From: Dactylosporangium siamense
Lineage (GTDB): Bacteria > Actinomycetota > Actinomycetes > Mycobacteriales > Micromonosporaceae
Reading direction: 5' to 3'
DNA: 64,000 nt
Assembly (NCBI RefSeq): GCF_016862795.1
Contig: NZ_BONQ01000091.1
Span: 1 to 64,000, forward strand
Positions within the stretch are counted from its first letter, which is position 1. Every line of letters starts with the position of its first letter. The translations under genes and the position numbers were made by a program. Of this stretch, positions 16,746-25,435 are shown piece by piece. A model generated the notes under the pieces. That model was given only the letters and a program-made list of their open reading frames with translations, searched no databases and was not told the origin of the DNA.

Positions 16746-18005
16746 ATGAGGAGGCGGGGGCGCATCGACGCGCCGGTCCCGCCTCGCCTCACCGGGTGGC
16801 TGTGGATCGACCGCAAGCTGTTGCGCCAGGCGCTGCGGCGTGACGAGGCGCTCGTCACCGCCCTCGCCGGGCTCGTGCCGGCCCGGCCGGGCTGGAGTTT
16901 CCGCCGGGCCGGTGTCACGGCGGTGGCGGTGCTGGTCCACCTCGTCGCGCTCGGCGCCCTCGTGTTCGGTGGATGGCTGTCGACCCGCGACTTCCCCGGC
17001 GTCGGGCTGTTGCCCGGCGTGATCTCCCTCGCGTTCGGCGCGCTGTTGCTGCCACGTCCGGCGAGCCTCCCCCGCTACGCCACCCGCCTGCGCCGCGCCG
17101 ACGCGCCGGACCTGTTCTCGTTCGTCACCGCTGTCGCCGGGGCGGTCGGCGTCCGCTGCCCCGACCTCATCGTCGTCGACGACCGGTTCGCCGCCGACGG
17201 TGGCACGGCCGGCCTGCTGCGCCGGCGGCACCTGCGGCTGGGCGCACCGTTGCTGGCGGCGCTGGACGGGCAGCAGCGGGCCGCGGTCGTGGCGCATCAG
17301 CTCGCGCACTTCAGCAACGGCGACCCGCTGCGCGGGCCGGTGGTCGGCTCGGTCGACCGGAGCATGAGCGCCCTCGTCGAACTGTTCGAGCCGCGCAAGG
17401 ACACCACGTTGCGGGCCTTCCAGGACCCGGCGATCCTGAAGGCAAAGCTGGGCATCGGCGGCGGCGCGGGCAACGCCGGCACCACCGTCGCCGCCGTCTG
17501 GTACGCCGAGCTGCTCGTGCGCCCGTTCATCGCGGTGCTGCGGTGGGCGTCGGTGCTGGGACGGTTCCTGCTCGCCCTGCTGGTCAAGCCGGACGTCCAC
17601 CGCGCCGAGTATCACGCCGACGCCGTCGCCGCCCGGGTCGCCGGCACCGCCGCCGTCCTCGAGGTGCTCGACGTCATGACCCTGCGCGAGTCGGTGCTGA
17701 CCGTCCTGCGCCGGGAGGTCCGCGCCGCCGACGGCGACACTCCGGACCCGCCGGCCTGGCGGGCCGCCACGCGGCAGGTGCTGGAACACTCGGCGGCCCG
17801 CCTGCCGCAGTTGCGTGCCGCGGCTCTTCCGGCGTCCACCTCACCGTTCGCCGACCACCCGCCCCTGGCGCTTCGGGTGCGGCTGCTGCGTACCCAACCC
17901 ACCGCCGAACCGGCATTGCACTTCACCGAAGCCGACTGCGCGGCGATGGACCGCGAGCTCGCCGACGAGCACCGGCGTTTCGCCCGGGACCTCCGCCACG
18001 GCTGA
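16746..18005 (+). CDS. M48-like membrane protein with HQxxH in place of HExxH
   Basis: Integral membrane protein of 419 residues resembling M48 (Ste24/HtpX) metallopeptidases. Two transmembrane helices near residues 45-100 precede a soluble domain, and another hydrophobic segment (about 255-285) follows. The zinc motif position reads AVVAHQLAHFSNGD (H184, Q185, H188), so the catalytic Glu is Gln. The third ligand region RAEYHADAVAARVAG keeps its Glu and the ExxAD pattern. Metal may still bind, but peptidase activity is doubtful. ATG 16746 is the second in-frame ATG and gives a clean basic N-terminus. No operon partner is seen. Confidence 0.75.
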   Translation: MRRRGRIDAPVPPRLTGWLWIDRKLLRQALRRDEALVTALAGLVPARPGWSFRRAGVTAVAVLVHLVALGALVFGGWLSTRDFPGVGLLPGVISLAFGALLLPRPASLPRYATRLRRADAPDLFSFVTAVAGAVGVRCPDLIVVDDRFAADGGTAGLLRRRHLRLGAPLLAALDGQQRAAVVAHQLAHFSNGDPLRGPVVGSVDRSMSALVELFEPRKDTTLRAFQDPAILKAKLGIGGGAGNAGTTVAAVWYAELLVRPFIAVLRWASVLGRFLLALLVKPDVHRAEYHADAVAARVAGTAAVLEVLDVMTLRESVLTVLRREVRAADGDTPDPPAWRAATRQVLEHSAARLPQLRAAALPASTSPFADHPPLALRVRLLRTQPTAEPALHFTEADCAAMDRELADEHRRFARDLRHG

Positions 18006-18050
18006 GTGCGGCGGGTGGTCAGGGATCGGCAGCCCGTCACACCACCGGCG

Positions 18051-19049
18051 TCAGGGGCGGCGCTGCGATGACGATGTCGGGCCGTGCACCACCGGCCGGC
18101 CGCCCTCCCAGGTGACCTCGTCGAGCCACAGCTGCCGGCCGGGAGCGATCGAGCCTTCCATGCCGGCCGGCCACGCGTGGTACAGCAGCCAGGTCCGCCC
18201 GTCGTGCTCCACCATGGACGCGTGGCCGGGCCCGGAGGCGCCGTTGCCGGACGTGAGGATCGGGTTGCCGGCGGGCTTGTGGCAGGGGCCGAGCGGGGTG
18301 TCGCACAGCGCGTAGCCCTCGGCGTAGTCGGCCTTGTCGTAGGCGTTGGCCGCGTAGAACAGGAACAGCTGTCCGTCGTGCCGCCAGAGGAACGGGCCCT
18401 CCACGACGTGGCCCTCCCACGCCTCGGTTTGCCGGAGCAGCCGCGACGGCTGTCCCAGCAGCGTCAGGCCGTCCGGGGACAGGCGCTGCGACCACAGCCA
18501 CGTGTCCTGGCCGATGGCGTTGCCGTCGTTCTTCCACAGCAGGTAGAGGCTGCCGTCGGTGTCGCGGAACGGGCTGGCGTCGATCGAGCCGCCGAGGTCC
18601 GCCTGGCACACCAGCGGACCGGCGGCATGGTCCACGTAGGGTCCGCCGGGGGCGGTCGCGGTTGCCCGGCCGATGCACTGCCGTCCGGAGGCGCGGTCGG
18701 CGACCGTCGGGTAGAGCACGTAGCGCCCACGGTCGAGCGCGAGCACCTCCGGCGCCCAGGTCTTGCCGGGCGCGGCCCAGGCCGGCAGGGCCGGGAGCGC
18801 GTCCCCGGCCGGCGTCCAGGTGACCAGGTCCGGCGACGTGAGGACGGGGACGTTCGCGCCGGCGGCGTTGGTGTGGAAGAGGTGCCAGGTGCCGTCGACG
18901 AGGATCGCCTGCGGGTCCGGGGTGTCGGCGGTGTGGACCGGGTTGGTGAACATGCTGGGACCTTCCGCGGCGGGTGGGGGGCCGCCGCCGGCACAGCCGC
19001 CAAGGCAGAGCGCGGCGACGACGGCGGCGGCCAGGAGCGGGCGGTTCAC
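18051..19049 (-). CDS. secreted GH43-family glycoside hydrolase lipoprotein
   Basis: Extracellular, membrane-anchored glycosidase of 332 residues. The N-terminus has a lipoprotein signal with lipobox LGGC (about 16-19), then a five-bladed propeller of GH43 type: the catalytic-base motif TADTPDPQAIL (about 40), the WAPEVLAL segment (about 97) and the acid motif EGPFLW (about 218). GH43 enzymes cleave arabinan, arabinoxylan or xylan side chains. The GTG start overlaps the permease stop by three bases (GTGA), placing it last in the SBP-permease-permease-GH43 operon beside a GH51 arabinofuranosidase. The substrate is therefore probably an arabinose-containing polysaccharide. Confidence 0.87.
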   Translation of the reverse strand: MNRPLLAAAVVAALCLGGCAGGGPPPAAEGPSMFTNPVHTADTPDPQAILVDGTWHLFHTNAAGANVPVLTSPDLVTWTPAGDALPALPAWAAPGKTWAPEVLALDRGRYVLYPTVADRASGRQCIGRATATAPGGPYVDHAAGPLVCQADLGGSIDASPFRDTDGSLYLLWKNDGNAIGQDTWLWSQRLSPDGLTLLGQPSRLLRQTEAWEGHVVEGPFLWRHDGQLFLFYAANAYDKADYAEGYALCDTPLGPCHKPAGNPILTSGNGASGPGHASMVEHDGRTWLLYHAWPAGMEGSIAPGRQLWLDEVTWEGGRPVVHGPTSSSQRRP

Positions 19050-19870
19050 CCCTTCAGCCCGCTGCGTGAGATGCCCTCGATCACGTACCGCTGGGCGAGG
19101 ACGAAGAGCACCAGCGCCGGGACGCTGGCCAGGACGGCGCCGGCCATGACGACGGGGTAGTCGGTGACGTAGGCGCCCTGCAGCAGGCCCAGGCCGGCGG
19201 GCAGGGTCAGGTGGTCGGCGCTGAACAGGGTGAAGACCGGCCAGATGAAGTCGTTCCAGTTGGTGAGGAACGACAGCACGAGCAGCGTCGCGAGGGCCGG
19301 CCGGGACAGCGGCAGGACGACCTTGACGAACACCTGCCACTGGTTCGCGCCGTCGAGGATCGCGGCCTCCTCCAGTTCGCGGGGCAGCGACAGGAAGAAC
19401 TGGCGCAGGAAGAAGACGCCGAAGGCCGAGGCCGCCGTGGGTACGACCAGCACGGTGAGCGTGTCGAGCCAGCCGATGGTGTCCACGATGAGGAAGCTCG
19501 GGATGATCAGGGTGGCCGGGGGCACGAACAGGGTGGCGACGATGAGCCCGAACATCGCGCCCCGGCCGCGGAACCGCATCCGGGCCAGGGCGTAGGCGGC
19601 GGTGGAGGCGGTGCCGAGCACGAGCGCGGCGTGCAGGGTGGCGGCGAGCATGCTGTTGGCGAACCAGCGCAGCACCGGGTTCTGCGAGCCGGCCTCGAAC
19701 AGCCGGCCGTAGCCGTAGGTCGAGGCCGGGTCCGGCAGCCAGGTCGGCGGGCTCTGCTGGGCGGCAGGGTAGGTCTTGAACGAGGTCAGCACCATCCACA
19801 CCAGGGGAATGACGAAGACGGCGGTGAAGACCAGGAGGGTGGCGTACAGCGCGATGCGGCGGATCGTCAC
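19046..19870 (-). CDS. ABC sugar transporter permease (MalG type)
   Basis: Inner-membrane permease (274 residues, six predicted helices) of a CUT1-type carbohydrate importer. The EAA loop that contacts the ATPase reads ELEEAAILDGANQWQVFVKV (about 172-191). The C-terminal YVIEGISRSGLKG is typical of MalG homologues. GTG 19870 follows AGGAGGA and overlaps the stop of the first permease. No ATPase gene is in the operon, so it presumably shares a general MsiK-type ATPase encoded elsewhere, as is known for actinobacterial CUT1 systems. Confidence 0.93.
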   Translation of the reverse strand: MTIRRIALYATLLVFTAVFVIPLVWMVLTSFKTYPAAQQSPPTWLPDPASTYGYGRLFEAGSQNPVLRWFANSMLAATLHAALVLGTASTAAYALARMRFRGRGAMFGLIVATLFVPPATLIIPSFLIVDTIGWLDTLTVLVVPTAASAFGVFFLRQFFLSLPRELEEAAILDGANQWQVFVKVVLPLSRPALATLLVLSFLTNWNDFIWPVFTLFSADHLTLPAGLGLLQGAYVTDYPVVMAGAVLASVPALVLFVLAQRYVIEGISRSGLKG

Positions 19871-20775
19871 GAGTCCTCCTGGTAGCGGAAGATCCGGAAG
19901 TTGGCGATGCTGACGACCGCGAGCATGAGCGTGAGGGTGACGCTCATCGCGGCCGCGCGGCCGGCGTCGTTCTGGCCGATGCCGAGGGCGACGACGTAGG
20001 ACACGACGGTGCGGGTCTCGTTGCCCGGCGCGCCCTGGGTGATCAGGTAGGACTGGCCGAACATGTTGGCCGAGGCGAGGATCGTGGTGGTGATGACGAA
20101 CAGCAGCACCGGCCGCAGCCCGGGCAGCGTGACGTGCCAGAACCGCTGCCAGGCGGAGGCGCCGTCCATCTTGGACGCCTCGTAGAGCTCGGCGGGGATG
20201 TCCTGCAGCCCGGCGAGGTAGATGACGGCGTTGAAGCCGCAGGTCCACCAGACGGTGACGCCGACGAGGGACACCCACGCCCACGGGGTCGCGGTCAGCC
20301 ACGGGGTGTGGGTGCCGAAGAGGTGGTTGACGAAGCCGAGGTTCGCATCGAGCAGAAACCGCCACAGCAGCCCGACGACGGCGACGCCGAGCACGTAGGG
20401 CGCGAAGTACACCGCCCGGAAGAACGTGCGGCCCGGGAACCGCCGGTTGAGCAGCATCGCGATGCCGAGCGGCAGCGCGACGAGCAGCGGCACCGAGAGC
20501 ACGGTGAAGATCGCGGTGGCGCGGACGCTCTCCCACCAGTCGCTGTAGACGAGCGAGTCGGGCGTGAACAGCTCCGTGTAGTTGTCCAGGCCGGTGAACG
20601 GCTTGTTGGGCAGCTGGAAGTCCCACTGGTGCAGGCTCAGCCACACGCCCAGCCCGATCGGCAGCAGCCCGAACACGCCGAAGATCAGCAGGTACGGCAG
20701 CAGGAACAGGTACGGCGTCGACGTGCCGTGCATCACCCGGGCCGACGATCCGGGTGATGCCACGGGCGTTGGCAT
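19867..20775 (-). CDS. ABC sugar transporter permease (MalF type)
   Basis: Inner-membrane permease of 302 residues with six hydrophobic helices and the large periplasmic loop typical of MalF homologues (about 55-85). The EAA motif is in LYEASKMDGASAWQRFWHVT (about 192-211). ATG 20775 sits five bases after the binding-protein stop and the gene's own stop overlaps the next GTG, so binding protein and both permeases are co-translated. It imports the arabino-oligosaccharide presumed for this cluster. Confidence 0.93.
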   Translation of the reverse strand: MPTPVASPGSSARVMHGTSTPYLFLLPYLLIFGVFGLLPIGLGVWLSLHQWDFQLPNKPFTGLDNYTELFTPDSLVYSDWWESVRATAIFTVLSVPLLVALPLGIAMLLNRRFPGRTFFRAVYFAPYVLGVAVVGLLWRFLLDANLGFVNHLFGTHTPWLTATPWAWVSLVGVTVWWTCGFNAVIYLAGLQDIPAELYEASKMDGASAWQRFWHVTLPGLRPVLLFVITTTILASANMFGQSYLITQGAPGNETRTVVSYVVALGIGQNDAGRAAAMSVTLTLMLAVVSIANFRIFRYQEDS

Positions 20776-20780
20776 CCCGG

Positions 20781-22094
20781 TCAGCTCCCGTACTTCTTGC
20801 GGTTGTCCTCGAGGAGCTTGTCGGCCTTGGCCACGCCGTCGTCGAGGGCCTGCTTCGGTGCCTTCTTGCCCAGTACCGCCTCGTTGAACGCCGTGTAGAA
20901 CAGGTTGGTGACGTCGCCGATGCCGGGTGCGGCCGGCGGGAACGCGGCGTCGGGCAGCTCCGCGGCGAGGGTGTTGACCTCGGTGAGCTCCTTGAACTTC
21001 GGGTCGTCGCGGACCGCGTTGCGGGCCGGGACCTGCCCGCCGGCGGCCCAGTCCAGGGAGTGCTGGCTGAGCCAGTTGATGAAGACCTTCGCGCCGGCGA
21101 CCTTGTTCGCGTCGGTAGTCTTCTGCTGCACGATGGTGAAGTTGTGCGAGTTGGCCCAGACGGCCTTCCTGGTGCCGATCTGCGGCACGGGCGCGACCCC
21201 CCACTGCACGTCGGGGCTCTTCTTGAGGTCGTTGACCTGCCAGATGCCGTTGATGTTGATGGCGTTCTGATTGCTCTTGAGCGCCAGGTAGTCCGCGTCC
21301 TGGCCGACGTTGGCCGGTGAGTGCCCGTCGGCGATGAGCTTGGTGAGCCAGCTGACGGCCTCGACGGCCTGGTCGGAGTTGAAGGTGGCCTTGGTCGCGT
21401 CGGCGTTGTAGAGCGCGCCGCCGAACTGGTGGACCAGTGAGTAGCCGGTCATGCCGCCGGTGAACTGGAACGGGCTGATCCAGAAGCCCTGGATGCCGGC
21501 TCCCTTCAGCGCGGTGAGCGTGGCCTCGAACTCGCTGCGGTTCGTCGGCGGCTTGGCCGGGTCGAGCCCGGCCTTCTGGAACAGGGCCTTGTTGTAGTAC
21601 ATGCCGACGGGGTGCATGTCGAGCGGGATGCCGTAGCGCTTGCTCTGGTAGAGGCCGCCCTTCCAGACCGTCGCGGCGAAGTCGGACTCGCTCAGGCCGA
21701 GCGCGGAGGCGACGTCGTCGACCGGCTGGATGACCTTGCGGGCGGCGAATGTGGCGATCATGTCCATGTGCATGACCGCGATGTCGGGGCCGTTGCCGCT
21801 GGACACCGCGCCGGGGAGTTTCGCGTAGTAGTCCTCCCACTTGTACGTGGCGACGGTGATCGCGATGTTGGCGTGCTCGGTGTTGAACTGGTCGACGAGC
21901 TTCTTGAAGATGTCGCCGTCGCCGCCGGTGAAGCCGTTCCACAGGTTGATGGTGACCTTGGGGCCGGTGTAGTCCTTGCCACCGTTGCCCGTGGTGGCGG
22001 GTCCCTTGTCGTCATCGCCGCAGGCGGCCAGGGAGACCGCGGCGGCGGCACCGAGGCCCAGGCCCAGCAGCTGTCGTCGGTTGAAGGTGGTCAT
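20781..22094 (-). CDS. ABC sugar transporter substrate-binding lipoprotein
   Basis: Extracellular carbohydrate-binding protein (437 residues, family 1). The signal sequence combines an RR pair (FNRRQLLGLGLG) with a lipobox LAAC (about 23-26), so export may be by Tat with lipid anchoring. The mature protein begins with VTINLWNGFTGGDGD, the classic first strand and hinge of family-1 sugar-binding proteins; the C-terminal half has the usual EAVLGKKAPKQALDD segment. It is second in the operon, four bases after the GH51 stop. The linked GH51 and GH43 enzymes suggest arabino-oligosaccharides as ligand. Confidence 0.93.
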   Translation of the reverse strand: MTTFNRRQLLGLGLGAAAAVSLAACGDDDKGPATTGNGGKDYTGPKVTINLWNGFTGGDGDIFKKLVDQFNTEHANIAITVATYKWEDYYAKLPGAVSSGNGPDIAVMHMDMIATFAARKVIQPVDDVASALGLSESDFAATVWKGGLYQSKRYGIPLDMHPVGMYYNKALFQKAGLDPAKPPTNRSEFEATLTALKGAGIQGFWISPFQFTGGMTGYSLVHQFGGALYNADATKATFNSDQAVEAVSWLTKLIADGHSPANVGQDADYLALKSNQNAININGIWQVNDLKKSPDVQWGVAPVPQIGTRKAVWANSHNFTIVQQKTTDANKVAGAKVFINWLSQHSLDWAAGGQVPARNAVRDDPKFKELTEVNTLAAELPDAAFPPAAPGIGDVTNLFYTAFNEAVLGKKAPKQALDDGVAKADKLLEDNRKKYGS

Positions 22095-22097
22095 GGT

Positions 22098-23606
22098 TCA
22101 GCGCTCCTCGTGGGGGTGTGCGAAGCGGATGAGGTTCCAGGAGGCGGCCTCGAGTCGGACCAGGCCGTCGGTGGGCGGTGCGAGCAGGCGTGGGGTGACG
22201 CGGTCGGGCGTTTCGGCGGTGTTGGTGGCGTCGCCGGCGGCGATGCTGAGGTGTTCGTGGGCGACGAGCCCGGGCAGGGCACGCAGGTCCAGCTGCAGCT
22301 GGATGTCGGTGTCGCCGCGGTTGACCGCGAAGACGGCGAGGGCGCCGGTCTCCTCGTCGTGGACGGCGACGGTGTCCACGGAGGGCACCCGGCCGTAGCG
22401 GGCGGTGTCGTGGGAGGGGCCGGTCGGCTCGGTGCGCAGGACCGTGCCGCGGGCGTGCCGGGCGGTGAGGGCGAACGGGTGGAAGATGCTCTGCCGCCAG
22501 GCCGACCCGCCGGTGACGGTGCGGATCGGCGCGATGACGTTGGCCAGTTGCGCCTGGCAGGCGACGCCGACCCGGTCGGCGTGCCGCAGCAGCGTGATGA
22601 GCAGGTCGCCGACGACGACGGCGTCGGTCGCGGTGAACGTGTCCTCGATGAGTGCGGGCGCCTCGGCCCAGTCGCGGTCCAGGTCGGCGGCGAGGCGCTG
22701 CTGGTACCAGACATTCCACTCGTCGAAGGAGATCTTGAGCCGGCGGGCGCGGCGCTGCTTCGCCGCGACCTGGTCGGCGGTCGCCACGACCTCGGTGATG
22801 AACGCGTCCATGTCGACCGCGGAGGCCAGGATGCTGGCGCGGTCGCCGTCGGTCGGGTCGTAGTAGGTGTGCGCGGAGATGTAGTCGACGTGCTCGTAGG
22901 TGTGTTCGAGGACCGTGGCCTCCCAGGCGGCGAAGGTGGGCATCCCCCGGTTGGAGCTGCCGCAGGCGACGAGACTGACCCGCGGGTCGACCATCTTCAT
23001 CGCGCGGGCCGTCTCGGCGGCGAGCCGGCCGTATTCGTCGGCGGTCTTGTGCCCGACCTGCCAGGGGCCGTCCATCTCGTTGCCGAGGCACCAGAGGCGG
23101 ATGTCGTACGGGTCCTCGGCGCCGTGTTTGCGCCGCAGGTCCGACAGGTGCGTGCCGCCGGGGTGGTTGGCGTACTCCAGCAGGTCGCACGCCTCCTGCA
23201 CGCCGCGGGTGCCGAGGTTGACCGCCATCATCGGCTCGACGCCGGCCGCCCGCGCCCACACCATGAACTCGTCCAGGCCGAAGGCGTTGGTCTCGATGCT
23301 CTTCCAGGCCAGGTCGAGGCGGCGGGGCCGGTCGCCGGTGGGGCCGACGCCGTCCTCCCAGCGGTATCCGGAGACGAAGTTGCCGCCGGGGTAGCGCACC
23401 ACCGACACCCCGAGCTCCCGGGTCAGTTCCAGCACGTCGCCGCGCAGCCCGAGCGGGTCGGCGGTGGGGTGGCCGGGCTCGAAGACGCCGCCGTAGACGC
23501 AGCGGCCCATGTGCTCGACGAAGGAGCCGAACAGCCGCCGGTCGGCAGGGCCGATGCGGAACGCCGGATCGATCGTGACCTTCGCGGTGTCCTTCGCCGT
23601 GTCCAA
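22098..23606 (-). CDS. abfA: GH51 alpha-L-arabinofuranosidase
   Basis: Intracellular GH51 enzyme (502 residues) releasing terminal arabinofuranose from imported oligosaccharides. The catalytic acid/base Glu is in LWCLGNEMDGPWQ (about 172-184) and the nucleophile Glu in KISFDEWNVWY (about 290-300), both matching the family. The start is TTG 23606, supported by GGAAGG eight bases upstream. It lacks a signal peptide, consistent with action after uptake. First gene of the operon abfA-SBP-permease-permease-GH43, divergent from the LacI regulator, with a double operator between. Confidence 0.95.
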   Translation of the reverse strand: MDTAKDTAKVTIDPAFRIGPADRRLFGSFVEHMGRCVYGGVFEPGHPTADPLGLRGDVLELTRELGVSVVRYPGGNFVSGYRWEDGVGPTGDRPRRLDLAWKSIETNAFGLDEFMVWARAAGVEPMMAVNLGTRGVQEACDLLEYANHPGGTHLSDLRRKHGAEDPYDIRLWCLGNEMDGPWQVGHKTADEYGRLAAETARAMKMVDPRVSLVACGSSNRGMPTFAAWEATVLEHTYEHVDYISAHTYYDPTDGDRASILASAVDMDAFITEVVATADQVAAKQRRARRLKISFDEWNVWYQQRLAADLDRDWAEAPALIEDTFTATDAVVVGDLLITLLRHADRVGVACQAQLANVIAPIRTVTGGSAWRQSIFHPFALTARHARGTVLRTEPTGPSHDTARYGRVPSVDTVAVHDEETGALAVFAVNRGDTDIQLQLDLRALPGLVAHEHLSIAAGDATNTAETPDRVTPRLLAPPTDGLVRLEAASWNLIRFAHPHEER

Positions 23607-23642
23607 TGCTGTCGCCTTCCGTTCGAACGTGATGACTTTCTA

Positions 23643-23662
23643 CAACGTTGAATACAACGTTG
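23643..23662. promoter_or_regulatory. double CAACGTTG operator for the arabinose LacI regulator
   Basis: Two copies of the perfect palindrome CAACGTTG (23643-23650 and 23655-23662) are spaced 12 bp centre to centre in the 87-bp gap between divergent abfA and lacI genes. AT-rich flanks make them stand out. LacI family operators are central CG palindromes of this type; the tandem arrangement is directly visible. It probably controls both promoters. Confidence 0.8.
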
Positions 23663-23693
23663 TAAAGAGCTGGACACACGGTAGAGTCCTCGC

Positions 23694-24695
23694 GTGCGCC
23701 ACAGACTGAAGGACGTCGCCGAGCGCGCCGGGGTGTCGGTGAAGACGGTGTCCAATGTGGTCAACGGATATCCGCACGTCCGGCCGGACACCCGTGCCAA
23801 GGTCGAAGAGGCGATCGCGGCCCTGGAGTACCGGCCCAATCTCTCCGCCCGCAACCTGCGCCGCGGCCGCACCGGCATCATCGCCCTCGCCGTGCCCGAG
23901 ATCGGCCTGCCCTACTTCGCCGAGCTGGCCCGGCACGTCGTCGACGCCGCGGCCGAGCACGACTGGACCGTGCTCATCGACCAGACGAACGGCTCCGCCG
24001 AGCAGGAGCGCATGGTCGCCCTCGGCATCCGCGACCACCTCATCGACGGGATCATCTTCAGCCCGCTCGCCCTGACCGCCGCCGACCTGGCCACGGGCTC
24101 CGAGCGGGCGCCGATGGTGCTGCTCGGCGAGCGCGTGCACCACGGACCGGCCGACCACGTCGCGATCGACAACGTCGCCGCCGCCCGCGACATGACCGCG
24201 CACCTGATCGCGCTCGGCCGGCGCAGGATCGCCGCGATCGGCGCCCAGCACACCGCCGAGGGCGTCACCGCCCGGCTCCGCCTGGCCGGCTACACCGCCG
24301 CGCTGACCGCCGCCGGGCTACCCGTCGACGAGACCCTGATCGTGCCGGCCTCGGCCTGGCACCGCACCGACGGCGCCGCCGGCATGCGCGCCCTGCTGGC
24401 CACCGGCACCCGCCCCGACGCCGTGTTCTGCTTCAACGACACCCTCGCCCTCGGCGCGCTGCGCGCGCTGCACGAGGCCGGCCTGCGGGTCCCCGACGAC
24501 GTTGCGGTCGCCGGCTTCGACGGCATCGAGGACGGCCGCTTCAGCGTGCCGACGCTGACCACGATCGCCCCGGACAAGGAGCGCCTGGCCCAGGTAGCGG
24601 TCGAGCTGCTCGCCGCGCGGCTCGCGGACCCCGACGGCGCGCCGCCCCAGGAGCGCCTCGTCGACTACGAGCTCCGCCGGGGCGAGAGCGCCTGA
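23694..24695 (+). CDS. LacI-family repressor of the arabinose cluster
   Basis: DNA-binding repressor of 333 residues. The N-terminal HTH with hinge is LKDVAERAGVSVKTVSNVVNG (see residues about 5-25) and LSARNLRRG (about 51-59); the periplasmic-binding-protein-like effector domain covers 60-330 with the FCFNDTLALGALRAL and VAGFDGIEDG landmarks. GTG 23694 is the only sensible start. It is divergent from abfA and is expected to bind the CAACGTTG pair and be released by arabinose or an arabino-oligosaccharide. Confidence 0.93.
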   Translation: MRHRLKDVAERAGVSVKTVSNVVNGYPHVRPDTRAKVEEAIAALEYRPNLSARNLRRGRTGIIALAVPEIGLPYFAELARHVVDAAAEHDWTVLIDQTNGSAEQERMVALGIRDHLIDGIIFSPLALTAADLATGSERAPMVLLGERVHHGPADHVAIDNVAAARDMTAHLIALGRRRIAAIGAQHTAEGVTARLRLAGYTAALTAAGLPVDETLIVPASAWHRTDGAAGMRALLATGTRPDAVFCFNDTLALGALRALHEAGLRVPDDVAVAGFDGIEDGRFSVPTLTTIAPDKERLAQVAVELLAARLADPDGAPPQERLVDYELRRGESA

Positions 24696-24703
24696 CCCCG
24701 GCG
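24675..24703. terminator. bidirectional hairpin between convergent lacI and fadR-type genes
   Basis: Arms CGCCGGGG (24675-24682) and CCCCGGCG (24696-24703) form a perfect 8-bp stem with a 13-base loop spanning the lacI stop codon. The position between converging stops suggests a shared terminator. Confidence 0.5.
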
Positions 24704-24706
24704 ACG

Positions 24707-25435
24707 CTATTTCCGGCGTCCGGGCGCGCTCACGGTGTCCTCCACGGCGGCCAGGTGCAGCTTCATCGCATTGGCCGCCCCGTTGGCGTCGCGCTGCGAG
24801 ATGGCGGCGAGGATGGCGTCGTGCTCGTCGGCCGCCTGGACCGCCCGGCCCGGGACGGCTGCCGCGGCGATGGCCTGCTCCTGCAGGACCGAGCGGAGTT
24901 CCGAGACCAGCCGGGGAAACAGCGGGTTGGCGGTCGCGGTGGCGATGGCCACGTGGAAGTCGGCGTCGATGCCGACCCGGATGGAGGGGTTCTGCTCCTC
25001 ACGGAACCGCACGAGCAGCGCGGTCATCGTCTTGAGGTCGGTCCGCGAACGGCGCTCGGCCGCGAGGGCGGCCAACGGCACCTCCAGCGTCCGGCGGACC
25101 TCGTGCAGGTCGCGGGGAAGGTACTTGCCGGTCAGCAGCTGGGACGGCGCGAACTGCGCGTCGACGAAGGTCCCCTTGCCCGCATATGAACGGGTGAGGC
25201 CGAGCGCGCTCACGCTGTGCAGCGCCTCACGGATCACCGAACGGCTGACCTCGAACGACTTGGACAGCTCGGCCTCGGAGGGCAGCCGCTGACCCACCGC
25301 GAACTCGCCCGACTCGATGAGTTCGATGAGTTGCGATCGCACGTGTTCCGCGGCGGTGCGCTGCGCGACGGGGATCACCTTCACGGCTGCCAGGTTAACA
25401 GCCTGTCGGGCAGCCGTACGGTCAGAACTAGGCAT
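24707..25435 (-). CDS. FadR-subfamily (FCD) GntR transcriptional regulator
   Basis: Regulator of 242 residues. The winged HTH is at about 28-85 (GQRLPSEAELSKSFEVSRSV core) and an FCD ligand domain at about 110-230, with the metal-binding acidic/His positions in DADFHVAIATATANP, DEHDAILAAI and KLHL. Start ATG 25435 overlaps the end of the upstream acylase gene by eight bases; an internal GTG at 25384 would give 225 residues and fits the family start equally well. It is co-transcribed with the C45 acylase and divergent from the esterase-amidohydrolase pair, and probably binds the CTGTC-N-GACAG sites. FCD regulators usually sense small carboxylates or sugar acids. Confidence 0.9.
   Translation of the reverse strand: MPSSDRTAARQAVNLAAVKVIPVAQRTAAEHVRSQLIELIESGEFAVGQRLPSEAELSKSFEVSRSVIREALHSVSALGLTRSYAGKGTFVDAQFAPSQLLTGKYLPRDLHEVRRTLEVPLAALAAERRSRTDLKTMTALLVRFREEQNPSIRVGIDADFHVAIATATANPLFPRLVSELRSVLQEQAIAAAAVPGRAVQAADEHDAILAAISQRDANGAANAMKLHLAAVEDTVSAPGRRK

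Noticed and set aside
21612-23651. Long plus-strand frame opposite the binding protein and GH51 genes (679 codons)
   Set aside because: It is the antisense shadow of two well-supported genes; long shadow frames are expected at this GC content.
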